This document shows positions 28,124-36,517 of a stretch of 64,000 bases of DNA, in pieces; position 1 is the first letter of the stretch, and each line of letters opens with the position of its first letter. The DNA is from an uncultured Eggerthella sp. (GTDB taxonomy: Bacteria > Actinomycetota > Coriobacteriia > Coriobacteriales > Eggerthellaceae). A program made the translations under genes and the position numbers. The stretch is taken from NCBI GenBank assembly GCA_900538545.1, contig UPYK01000002.1:62001-126000 (forward strand), given 5' to 3'. The notes beneath the pieces were generated by a model that worked only from the letters and a program-made list of their open reading frames with translations, did no database searches and was not told the DNA's origin.

Positions 28124-29524
28124 CTATGCTCTTAAGAGGTTCAGCGCCCACTTGAAGCGCTTGAGGTTCGTTATGCTGTATATGGCGCAAATGACCGCCA
28201 CGACCACCCATGCCGTCCAGAGGGGAAGAAGCGCAGTAGCTATCGCAAAACAGATCGTGACAACGATCGAGCCTGCCATCGAACTGACCTTTTGTACCTT
28301 GAACTCTCGTCCGATATACCATTCGGTATACAGAGAGCGAACGATCACTGCTAAGACGGCCCCTCCAAATACGATACCGATCGAATGAAACCAGAACGTT
28401 CCAACGACCGCGAACAGCGCACTGATGCCCAACGTAGCGATGTTGATCGCTAAAAGACGGCTCTCTTTGCGCAGCACCCACAAGAAGGTATTACCTACTA
28501 CGCCCATCCTGCTGTTGAATATGCATAAGGGCATGAGCAGCGCGAAGAAGGTAAAGCTCGCTTCATACTGTGGCAGCCACCAGGTAAGCAGAGCTGCCAT
28601 AGGAGCATAGAGGACATAGGTGAGAGGCAGGAGCACATCAAGGGCATTGCTTGCTGCCAGATAGAAATTGACAGCTTCGTCCTTCTCGGCCTGGCGAAGT
28701 GCGGGGAAGAGGACCATGCTTGCTTGCGACACGAGCGTCATGACGAAAGAAGTGATCGAAACAGCCAAGGAAACGATACTGAACTCTTCGATACCCCAAT
28801 TCGCATCCACCATGAATCGGGCAATACCTAAGATCAACGATCCCGCTATGGTTGAGAGCAAGAGCTTGCTACCAGCCCTGATGCTCTTCCAGGCCAAACG
28901 GAATGAAGTTTGGATGTCGACAAGGCCAGCATGGAGGAAGTCGCGGCCTTTCCATAAGGAGAACCCTAGTGAAGCCAAGCGGGCAATGGCATAGAAGAAA
29001 ACATAATGCCTAAAATCGGAATCGCCCGTAACGAGCATTACCAGAAGAGGCGCAAGAAAACACGTGCAATTGATTATGGTCGAGATCGAATAAAGCTTCG
29101 ATTCGTTCATCGCTTGGAAAAGATATCCAAAGAAGTTAGAGCAGTTGTTAAGGAGAAGATAGACTGCCGTCATCAGAATGACGAAGGAGCGATCGCCATC
29201 GAACACCCCTGAAAGCGCTACTGCAACGATGATGCCTGCGAAGATGAATTGGTAGCCGCATTCGACCCAAAACTGAGAGGCAAGTTGCTTTTTGTTCGTT
29301 TCGTCCCTTCGCTTGCCTCCCTCGATGAGGTACACGCCATCATTCAAGCCGAGCGTAAAGAGCGACAGGTAGGTGGTGTAGAAAATGAAGAGCTGCCAAT
29401 AACCGAAGTCTGCAACACCGAGCAATTTGGGAACGATGAGCGAGGTCAAAAGGCCAACGAGCGTACTGAGGCCTTGGGCGCCTAACGCAACAGAAAAATT
29501 TGAAAGAATGGACCGATAATCCAT
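28124..29524 (-). CDS. Polysaccharide flippase (Wzx/TacF-like, MOP superfamily)
   Basis: The protein has 466 aa with 12-14 hydrophobic helices across the whole length, opening with a soluble stretch and SNFSVALGAQGLSTLVGLLT, typical of polysaccharide-biosynthesis flippases. AAAGGG lies about 9 nt before the ATG. It should move a lipid-linked oligosaccharide across the membrane. In pneumococcus the flippase TacF sits beside licD1/licD2 and selects choline-bearing teichoic acid precursors. The same neighbours here suggest a similar job. That is inference, since MOP flippases diverge quickly. Confidence 0.87.
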   Translation of the reverse strand: MDYRSILSNFSVALGAQGLSTLVGLLTSLIVPKLLGVADFGYWQLFIFYTTYLSLFTLGLNDGVYLIEGGKRRDETNKKQLASQFWVECGYQFIFAGIIVAVALSGVFDGDRSFVILMTAVYLLLNNCSNFFGYLFQAMNESKLYSISTIINCTCFLAPLLVMLVTGDSDFRHYVFFYAIARLASLGFSLWKGRDFLHAGLVDIQTSFRLAWKSIRAGSKLLLSTIAGSLILGIARFMVDANWGIEEFSIVSLAVSITSFVMTLVSQASMVLFPALRQAEKDEAVNFYLAASNALDVLLPLTYVLYAPMAALLTWWLPQYEASFTFFALLMPLCIFNSRMGVVGNTFLWVLRKESRLLAINIATLGISALFAVVGTFWFHSIGIVFGGAVLAVIVRSLYTEWYIGREFKVQKVSSMAGSIVVTICFAIATALLPLWTAWVVVAVICAIYSITNLKRFKWALNLLRA

Positions 29525-29733
29525 AGGTGATGCTGCCCTTTAATACGTCTACTCGTTTGCGTTTGGTTGCCTTGATCGCAACGAGATAGCCTTGCCTCGC
29601 GCTCGTCTCTTCTCTGTGCTTGTTCGCACATACCTAGTCTAGCGTATCGTTTCCAAAGAGCATCGAAGAGGATATTCGGCAAAGAGCGATTCGGCATAAC
29701 TTATGCGGTATATTTATAGATACATTTCTCGAT

Positions 29734-30582
29734 ATGGAAGTAGGCAATCCTTTGGCAGACCAAGACGATCTTCACCTTATCAAGCAGTTCGAACTTGAGC
29801 TGCTCGATGAGTTTCTGCGTATTTGTAAAAAATATGACCTGCAGTATTTTCTTGCTGGCGGTTCTTGCCTAGGGGCGGTGCGTCACGGAGGCTTCATACC
29901 GTGGGACGATGACATCGATATAGGAATGCTGCGAGAAGATTACGACCGGTTTTGCGAGGTCGCAGCTAGCGAGCTCGATGATAGGTTCACGCTGCAGAAT
30001 TATCATACAGAGCCTAACTGCGGATTCGTGTTCGGCAAGATCAGGCGGAAGAATACCATCTACTCCGAAAAATACTCTGCTCATCTCAACATGAGCCAAG
30101 GAGTCTGGATCGACCTTTTCCCCTATGACGTGCTTCCCGATGAGGAGAACGATCAAAAGAAGCTGTATGAAAAGATCGAGTTCTGGAAGAATCTCTATAT
30201 TGTCCGTTGCGGATACAAGTTCCCTGAAAATGGCGGGAGTTCGCGAAAAGTTCTGTATCGCATCGCTAAGATCGTGAGCATTTTCTTCTCGAAGAGTTAC
30301 TTGATAAACAAGATCGATGGCTTGCGTAGGCAGTTCGATGAAGGAAACGGATGTGACGTTATACCCTATGGAGGAGCGCATTCTTTTGAGCAAGAGCGCT
30401 TGAAAAGGACCACGATCGAAGACTATGTCCCTATCGAATTCGAAGGGCGAACCTGTAACATCTTGGCAGACTACGATACTTATCTGACGGATTTTTACGG
30501 AGACTACATGAAGCTTCCCCCTGAAAGCGAACGAGGCGGTTTTCACAATATGTTGGAATTTCGGGTTCTCGATGGAGAATGA
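29734..30582 (+). CDS. licD: LicD family phosphocholine transferase, copy 2
   Basis: The protein has 282 aa. The LicD signature is clear: LQYFLAGGSCLGAVRHGGF, IPWDDDIDIGM and WIDLFPYDVLP. It is only distantly similar to the other LicD in the window outside these motifs, so the two may decorate different sugars, as LicD1 and LicD2 do in pneumococcus. The ATG at 29734 lacks a clear Shine-Dalgarno. A TATATT box lies at about 29710, so the transcript may have a very short leader. It is divergent from the flippase gene and followed by tarI. Confidence 0.88.
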   Translation: MEVGNPLADQDDLHLIKQFELELLDEFLRICKKYDLQYFLAGGSCLGAVRHGGFIPWDDDIDIGMLREDYDRFCEVAASELDDRFTLQNYHTEPNCGFVFGKIRRKNTIYSEKYSAHLNMSQGVWIDLFPYDVLPDEENDQKKLYEKIEFWKNLYIVRCGYKFPENGGSSRKVLYRIAKIVSIFFSKSYLINKIDGLRRQFDEGNGCDVIPYGGAHSFEQERLKRTTIEDYVPIEFEGRTCNILADYDTYLTDFYGDYMKLPPESERGGFHNMLEFRVLDGE

Positions 30583-30695
30583 AGCACGGAGTGAAGAAAT
30601 CACCGCACTGCGATGCTTCACGCGAGATTTGTAAGACATAATTATGGTATGCGTTATAAGGAATCTGAGAAATGGATGCGATGAAAGGACCAGGC

Positions 30696-31400
30696 ATGCT
30701 TTTTGCGGCAATTCTTGCTGGTGGTAGGGGCTCGCGCATGGGTAGCCAGGATAAGCCCAAGCAGTATTTACTGCTCAATGAAAAGCCGATCATTATCTAT
30801 ACGGTTGAGAAATTCATCACCTTTTCTGAGATAGAAGAAGTGCTCGTGCTTTGTCCTGAGAACTGGATCGAACCCACGAAAGATATCTTAAAGAGCCAAT
30901 TTGGCAACGATCCGCGCATCAAAGTGCTTGCTGGCGGCGTTACGCGCAACGACACCATCATGAATGCGATCGATTACCTCGATGCAAACTACGAACTCGA
31001 TAACGAGGCGGCGCTCATCACACATGATTCAGTTCGTCCCTTTGTCACGTACCGCATCATCGAAGACAACATTCACGCGATGGAAGAATACGATATGTGC
31101 GATACGGTCATGCCTTGTACCGACACGATCGTTGAGAGCATCGATGGCGAGATCATCACGAACATTCCCGACAGAAGCCATCTGTATCAAGGTCAAACGC
31201 CGCAAACATTCAAGATCAAGAAGATGCAACAGGTCTTCAATTGCCTGACCGAAGATGAGAAGAGCGTGCTTACCGATGCGTGCAAGATCTTCACTACGCA
31301 AGGCGAACCGGTAAAGCTGGTAAAGGGTGAGCCGTTCAATATCAAGATCACCTATCCTTCGGATTTGAAGATCGCGCACGCGCTCCTCGGGATGGAATAG
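30696..31400 (+). CDS. tarI: Ribitol-5-phosphate cytidylyltransferase (TarI)
   Basis: The protein has 234 aa from ATG 30696, preceded by AAAGGA at 6 nt. Two earlier in-frame Met codons have no such site. It is an IspD/TarI-type nucleotidyltransferase: AAILAGGRGSRMG, KPKQYL, and THDSVRPFV with the metal-binding Asp. IspD itself has the same fold. The call of TarI rests on the adjacent TarJ gene, 2 bp downstream. It makes CDP-ribitol from CTP and ribitol 5-phosphate for a poly- or oligo-ribitol-phosphate polymer. If no other ispD exists in the genome, a dual role would have to be considered. Confidence 0.87.
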   Translation: MLFAAILAGGRGSRMGSQDKPKQYLLLNEKPIIIYTVEKFITFSEIEEVLVLCPENWIEPTKDILKSQFGNDPRIKVLAGGVTRNDTIMNAIDYLDANYELDNEAALITHDSVRPFVTYRIIEDNIHAMEEYDMCDTVMPCTDTIVESIDGEIITNIPDRSHLYQGQTPQTFKIKKMQQVFNCLTEDEKSVLTDACKIFTTQGEPVKLVKGEPFNIKITYPSDLKIAHALLGME

Positions 31401-31402
31401 CA

Positions 31403-32428
31403 ATGCTCAACGCAGTCTATCAACTTACAGCGCCACGACGTATCGAGGTCGCGATCGTTGATGAGCCCATCACCGATGAATCCCTCATAGTTCGTCCGCG
31501 CTTGCTTTCGATCTGCCATGCCGATCAACGCTATTATCAGGGAACGCGTCCGCCCGAGGTCATGGCGCAGAAATTGCCGATGGCGCTTATTCACGAGGGG
31601 CTCGGTGAAGTCGTTGAAGATCGAACGAATACCTTCCGACCAGGCGATATGGTTGTGATGATTCCGAACATCCCCTGTGAGCAGGATTCCTATAGAGCCG
31701 AGAATTACCTACGCACGAGCAAGTTCCGCGGAAGTTCGACCGACGGTTTTATGCAAGAGCTGATCGTCACTACTCCCGATAGGGCAGTTTTGGTGCCCGA
31801 AGGCGTCGATCCTTATGTGGCTGCCTTCACTGAATTGGTATCGGTATCTATGCATGCGGTGAGCCGCTTTATTCGATTCAGCCACGATAGCCGTTCCACG
31901 ATCGGTATATGGGGCGACGGGAACCTCGGCTACATTACGGCGCTCATGCTCAAGAAGATACTGCCGAGTTCGCATGTCTGCGTGTTCGGGTTGAACGATT
32001 TTAAATTGTCTGACTTCACGTTCGTGGACGCGACCTATCATACGACCCAGATTCCGCCTGATCTTAAGATAGACCATGCGTTCGAATGTGTCGGGGGGTT
32101 GGGTTGCAGCGCTGCGATCGATCAGATCATCGATCGCATTCAGCCTGAAGGGACGATTTCGCTTCTGGGTGTCTCGGAGAATCCGGTGCCGATAAACACA
32201 CGCATGGTGCTTGAAAAAGGCCTGCGCCTGTTCGGAAGCAGCAGAAGTGGACGAGATGATTTTGAAGCAACGATCGATCTCTATGCAACTGACCCTTCGG
32301 TCGTTTCGTATTTGCGTCAGATCATAGGTCAGGTCGTGCGCGTGAGCGATATACCTGATATCGATGAAGCGTTCGAAGCAGATATCAAAAAGGCGGCAGG
32401 TAAGACGATCATGGAATGGCGCATATAG
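31403..32428 (+). CDS. tarJ: Ribulose-5-phosphate reductase (TarJ)
   Basis: The protein has 341 aa and belongs to the zinc/medium-chain dehydrogenase superfamily. It shows SICHADQRYYQGTRPP near the N-terminus (the TarJ form of the metal site), ALIHEGLGEV with His-Glu, and the Rossmann motif GIWGDGNLGYITA. TarJ reduces ribulose 5-phosphate to ribitol 5-phosphate with NADPH, the substrate for TarI. The start lies 2 bp after the tarI stop, so the two are translationally linked. TarI plus TarJ next to lic genes matches the pneumococcal tarIJ-licABC cluster in content. Confidence 0.92.
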   Translation: MLNAVYQLTAPRRIEVAIVDEPITDESLIVRPRLLSICHADQRYYQGTRPPEVMAQKLPMALIHEGLGEVVEDRTNTFRPGDMVVMIPNIPCEQDSYRAENYLRTSKFRGSSTDGFMQELIVTTPDRAVLVPEGVDPYVAAFTELVSVSMHAVSRFIRFSHDSRSTIGIWGDGNLGYITALMLKKILPSSHVCVFGLNDFKLSDFTFVDATYHTTQIPPDLKIDHAFECVGGLGCSAAIDQIIDRIQPEGTISLLGVSENPVPINTRMVLEKGLRLFGSSRSGRDDFEATIDLYATDPSVVSYLRQIIGQVVRVSDIPDIDEAFEADIKKAAGKTIMEWRI

Positions 32429-32495
32429 CGGTTGAGGCGATCTACCTTTAAAGCAATACGATATGGTTGCGTGAATAAAGGGACGTTCAATCCAG

Positions 32496-32501
32496 TATAA
32501 T
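32496..32501 (+). promoter_or_regulatory. -10 box for the GT2/DUF2304 operon
   Basis: TATAAT lies 50 bp before the GTG start. No proper -35 hexamer is seen. It marks a probable new transcript after tarJ. Confidence 0.45.
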
Positions 32502-32550
32502 GTAGGGTTAGTTATAGATTCAGCGCTGTATGATCATTCAAAGGAACCTA

Positions 32551-33252
32551 GTGAAAACACTGCTCATCATACCTGCTTATAACGAAGAGGAATCGCTCAA
32601 AGCAACTATCGATTCGGTGCAAAAAGAAGCGCCAGATGTCGATTTCCTCATCGTTAACGATGGGTCGAGCGATGGAACCGAGCGGGTCTGTCGAGAAAAC
32701 CACTATCCCTTCCTGGATCTTGCGACCAACCTCGGCTTGGCAGGTGCCTTTCAGGCTGGCTTGAAATATGCCTATCGTCATAACTACGATTGCGCGATTC
32801 AGTTCGATGCTGACGGGCAACATCTTCCTGAGTACATCGCCGAACTGCGCGATGCGGTCAAGATCTATGACATCGCTATAGGATCGCGCTTCATCGATCA
32901 GAAGAAGCCCAATTCGTTGCGTATGTTCGGAAGCAATTTGATCCAGTGGTCGATCAAGGTCACTACGGGGAAGAACATCACCGACCCCACTTCAGGCATG
33001 CGGGCATTCAACAAGCGCATGATCGCCTATATGGCCAACGGGCTCAACTATGGTCCTGAACCCGACACGGTTTCGTATCTCATCAAGCGCGCTGGAGCAA
33101 AAGTTGTCGAAGTGCCCGTTGAAATGCAGGAACGTGTTGCAGGCGAGAGCTATTTGAAGCCCTGGAGCTCTGCGATGTACATGATGCGCATGGCTATCTC
33201 GATCCTCTTTTTGCAATTCTTCCGCAAGAAGATCGGGGGCGATAGCCAGTGA
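32551..33252 (+). CDS. GT2 glycosyltransferase (DPM1-like)
   Basis: The protein has 233 aa from GTG 32551, which follows AAAGGA by 5-6 nt. An ATG seven codons earlier lacks a site. The fold opens with LLIIPAYNEEESLKATIDS, has IVNDGSSDGT and the metal motif QFDADGQH, then DPTSGMRAFN, all typical of dolichol/undecaprenyl-phosphate sugar synthases. It lacks membrane helices. The next gene, a small DUF2304 membrane protein, overlaps its stop by 4 bp. This pairing is common in surface polymer loci and suggests that the two work as a complex. Confidence 0.9.
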   Translation: MKTLLIIPAYNEEESLKATIDSVQKEAPDVDFLIVNDGSSDGTERVCRENHYPFLDLATNLGLAGAFQAGLKYAYRHNYDCAIQFDADGQHLPEYIAELRDAVKIYDIAIGSRFIDQKKPNSLRMFGSNLIQWSIKVTTGKNITDPTSGMRAFNKRMIAYMANGLNYGPEPDTVSYLIKRAGAKVVEVPVEMQERVAGESYLKPWSSAMYMMRMAISILFLQFFRKKIGGDSQ

Positions 33253-33686
33253 GCCTTGTTCTTCGCATCGGTCTTATTGTCGTTTCTATCCTCACGCTCA
33301 TCTTCATTACGCGTAAGGTACGCAACGCGCAGGTGAGGCTCGAAGATTCGATCTTCTGGTTCTGCGTTGCTGGCTTGTTGCTCATCTTGAGCATCTTCCC
33401 GCAGATCTTCTATGTTATCTCCGATTTTGCCGGGATCATCTCTCCTGCGAATCTGGTGTTCTTGCTCTTCATCTTCATCCTGCTCATCTTAGGGTTCAAT
33501 CTCAGCGTTCATCTTTCTCAGACTGATACGAAGCTCAAGGAGCTCACGCAACAGCTCGCGATCGAGAAATTCGAGCGCTATTGCAACGACCGTGAATTGC
33601 AGGTTGCCCAAGATGAAGCTGAGCAAGCGAACATGCAGACGAATGTCGCCATCGTAGAAGAAACCGTCATCATAGACGAGCGCTAG
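33249..33686 (+). CDS. DUF2304 small membrane protein
   Basis: The protein has 145 aa. Three hydrophobic helices (about 5-20, 33-52 and 66-90) carry the DUF2304 pattern VRLEDSIFWFCVA, followed by a predicted coiled-coil tail. The GTG start overlaps the stop of the GT2 gene in a GTGA arrangement, so translation is coupled. It may act as the membrane anchor or partner of that transferase. Biochemical function of the family is not established. Confidence 0.83.
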   Translation: MSLVLRIGLIVVSILTLIFITRKVRNAQVRLEDSIFWFCVAGLLLILSIFPQIFYVISDFAGIISPANLVFLLFIFILLILGFNLSVHLSQTDTKLKELTQQLAIEKFERYCNDRELQVAQDEAEQANMQTNVAIVEETVIIDER

Positions 33687-33698
33687 GAAGAGGTTCTT

Positions 33699-36503
33699 AT
33701 GAGCAACCATTCGCCTCTTGTGAGTGTTCTTGTTCCGATATGCAATGTTGAGCGTTATTTGAGGAAATGCCTTAAATTCTTGGTGCGTCAAACGCTCGAA
33801 GACATCGAGATCATCTGCATCGACGATGGATCGACCGACGCTTCCCCTCAGATCTTGGCTGAATACGCAAAGAACGATGCGCGTATCAAGGTCATCACCA
33901 AACCGAATTCAGGCTATGGCGACTCTATGAACAAGGGGCTTGAGTTTGCGCAAGGCGAATACATCGCCATCGTGGAGTCTGACGATTTCATCGACGAAGA
34001 TGGGCTCGAGCGCATGGTCACGCTTGCGCAAGACAACGATGTTGAGGTCGTCAAGACCAACTTCTACACGCATATGAGCGGCATCGACTATCACGAGGAT
34101 CCGATCCTGCCCAATCTCGAACATTGTTCATGCGGTGTTGTTCTCGATCCGCGCGAAAAACAGGATATCTTTCTGACCCAGCCTGCTATCTGGAGCGCGC
34201 TGTATCGACGCGATTTTCTCACAAGCAATAAGATCGACTTCTTGCCTACACCAGGAGCCTCTTTTCAAGACACCTCGTTCAATTTCAAAGTGTTCGCTTG
34301 TGCTCGTCGTGTTTTCTTGAGCAATGAAGCTTGTCTTCACTATCGCATCGACAATACGAACTCTTCGGTCAAATCGCTTGAGAAAGTCTTCTGCATTTGC
34401 GATGAATACGCCGAAATGTGGCGCTTTTTGGAAGAGCGCGGGTTGCTCGAAACGCTCGGGAAACGTTTGGCGCAAGTGCAGTACGGAGGTTATCACTGGA
34501 ACCTTCATCGCCTTACGCCCAACTTGCAGTATCCGTTCTACCAGCGCTTCGTAGAGGATTTTCGCCAGCTGCAAGAGCGGGGTCTTCTGGATGAGGCGGT
34601 ATTCGACGAAGCGGTATGGCAAGTGCTATCGAGCATGCTTGAAGATAGCGAAGGCTTCTTCCAGGAGCATCTTGGCCCGATCCCTGTTGAGCGGTCATTT
34701 GCGGTCATCTTCTCTTCTTCTGAGCCAAAGGCAGCGCAAAAAGCACTGCGTAAGCTTACCGCGGTGCTTTCGCAGCATGACGAACTGATCTGTCTTTACG
34801 ATGCGCATGACGCAGCCTTTGGCGCGATGATCGTAGAAGCCCATGCGCAGGATGCGTGTATTATTGACGGGATGCAGCTTGTCGAGAGCGAAACGTTCAA
34901 AACGATCGAGAGCAAGAATATTCGAGGTCGAGAATTCGTGGCGCTCGACCTGCCGGATCTTCGCACGAAATCGCTTCAGCGTGTGATCGCTTGGGTCAAA
35001 ACAGGTATGGCTGATCAGCTTGTTTGCGAAGGCGCGATCGGCTGTTGTTATGAAACGTGCGATCTTGTAGATGATGCGCGCGTGTTGCTCTGTGGCCTTT
35101 TGGCAGGAGGCTTCTATAGCAAAACAGGCTTTCAGAAGGAAGACTCGAGCTACTATCCTGGCTTGATCGCACGGACGTGTCATTTCACCGAAGGCGCACT
35201 GCAAGCGAGCAAGAAGGACTATCTTGCGGCAAGGGCTGCATTCGATGGATTGATCGAGTGGCTCTTCGCTGATGAGGCTTGCAAAACGGACAGGGATCTT
35301 TTGCGCCGTATCTATACGAGTGTTCTCGTGCCGCTTTGGGCGGAGCTACTCAGAATCTATGATGCGCTGAGCTATAACGAGCGAACTGTGTTGGGCGCGA
35401 AGCCCTCTTCGCTCGATTATCCAGCACTCGAGATCGCTAAAGGGGGCGCTCCCGCAGACCAGGCAGGCGCACAAAACGCTTCTGATCCAGAGCTGAGCGT
35501 GATCATTCCGGTCTACAACGCAGAAGACTATGTGCTCACGTGCCTTGAATCCGTTCTCGGGCAAGAGGGCGTTTCGATTCAGGTCATTTGCATCGATGAT
35601 GGCTCGAGCGATCGTTCGGTCGCCATCATGGAAGAGATCGCTCAGGTCGATGATCGATTGAGCGTGTATGCGGAGCTGAATGGCGGAGCAGGTGCGGCGC
35701 GCAATCGTGGCATCGATCTTGCTCAGGGACGATTCTTGGCCTTCATCGATCCTGATGATTATTACCCGTCATCTTCGTCGCTTGCGCAGCTTTATGCGGC
35801 GGCCCTTCAAAATGAAGCGAAGATGTGCGGCGGGTCCTTCATCTCGTTCCTCCCCTCGGGAGAGGTGACCCTGTCTTACTACGGCGATGAGACGCCCTAT
35901 ACCATCAAAGAGGCAGGGTTCAGTTCTCTTGAACAAGATCAGTTCGATTATGGCTGGATACGTTTCATCTATCAGCGCGAACTCTTTTCCGAACAGGGCT
36001 TACGGTTCCCGCTGTATCGCTGGTACGAGGACCCGGTCTTCTTCGTCAACGCGCTTGCTCTGGCGGGGGAGTATTATGTGATCCCCGAACCGGTCTATTG
36101 TTATCGCGAAGATTATAAAGAGCCGTCTTGGTCAGCTGTGAAGATCCGCGATATGCTCGCAGGCATTGCGCACAACCTTGCCTTTGCGCAGAGAAACGAC
36201 TTGGATGGGCTGTATACGAGATTGATCTATCGGATCGATTACGACTACGGCAAGGCTATCCTTGATGCGATCGATGATGAAGAGGTCCTTGCACGCATCA
36301 CTGATATCCAAGGGTCGCTCGAGGTCGATCGCGTGGCGTACTTGAAAGAGAAAGGATATGAGGTCTATATCCTCAAGCCGCTCTATTATCGTGTGTGTGC
36401 TGAACGAAAGACAGCGGTGCGGCGTCTTGCCGAAAAGCTCGAAGCAAGCGGGCTGTATAAGACGATGCAGACGCATTACGAACGATTCCGAAAAAGGCGT
36501 TAG
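33699..36503 (+). CDS. Two-domain GT2 glycosyltransferase
   Basis: The protein has 934 aa with two complete GT-A domains. The first spans about 1-330 (VSVLVPICNVERYLRKCL, CIDDGSTDAS, IVESDDFIDED). The second spans about 598-900 (LSVIIPVYNAEDYVLTCL, CIDDGSSDRS, FIDPDDYYPS). The middle 250 residues are helical and unmatched. Such double enzymes often build an alternating disaccharide or add two successive sugars. The two metal sites differ (ESDD and DPDD), so the activities may differ too. No membrane helix is seen. GAGG lies about 7 nt before the ATG, 12 bp after the DUF2304 gene. Confidence 0.9.
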   Translation: MSNHSPLVSVLVPICNVERYLRKCLKFLVRQTLEDIEIICIDDGSTDASPQILAEYAKNDARIKVITKPNSGYGDSMNKGLEFAQGEYIAIVESDDFIDEDGLERMVTLAQDNDVEVVKTNFYTHMSGIDYHEDPILPNLEHCSCGVVLDPREKQDIFLTQPAIWSALYRRDFLTSNKIDFLPTPGASFQDTSFNFKVFACARRVFLSNEACLHYRIDNTNSSVKSLEKVFCICDEYAEMWRFLEERGLLETLGKRLAQVQYGGYHWNLHRLTPNLQYPFYQRFVEDFRQLQERGLLDEAVFDEAVWQVLSSMLEDSEGFFQEHLGPIPVERSFAVIFSSSEPKAAQKALRKLTAVLSQHDELICLYDAHDAAFGAMIVEAHAQDACIIDGMQLVESETFKTIESKNIRGREFVALDLPDLRTKSLQRVIAWVKTGMADQLVCEGAIGCCYETCDLVDDARVLLCGLLAGGFYSKTGFQKEDSSYYPGLIARTCHFTEGALQASKKDYLAARAAFDGLIEWLFADEACKTDRDLLRRIYTSVLVPLWAELLRIYDALSYNERTVLGAKPSSLDYPALEIAKGGAPADQAGAQNASDPELSVIIPVYNAEDYVLTCLESVLGQEGVSIQVICIDDGSSDRSVAIMEEIAQVDDRLSVYAELNGGAGAARNRGIDLAQGRFLAFIDPDDYYPSSSSLAQLYAAALQNEAKMCGGSFISFLPSGEVTLSYYGDETPYTIKEAGFSSLEQDQFDYGWIRFIYQRELFSEQGLRFPLYRWYEDPVFFVNALALAGEYYVIPEPVYCYREDYKEPSWSAVKIRDMLAGIAHNLAFAQRNDLDGLYTRLIYRIDYDYGKAILDAIDDEEVLARITDIQGSLEVDRVAYLKEKGYEVYILKPLYYRVCAERKTAVRRLAEKLEASGLYKTMQTHYERFRKRR

Positions 36504-36517
36504 GAAACGATAGCGCA

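Noticed and set aside
27205..29733. Invertible DNA segment carrying licD and the flippase gene
   Set aside because: The orientation switch suggested phase variation, but no matching inverted repeats were found at the two edges and no recombinase gene is near.
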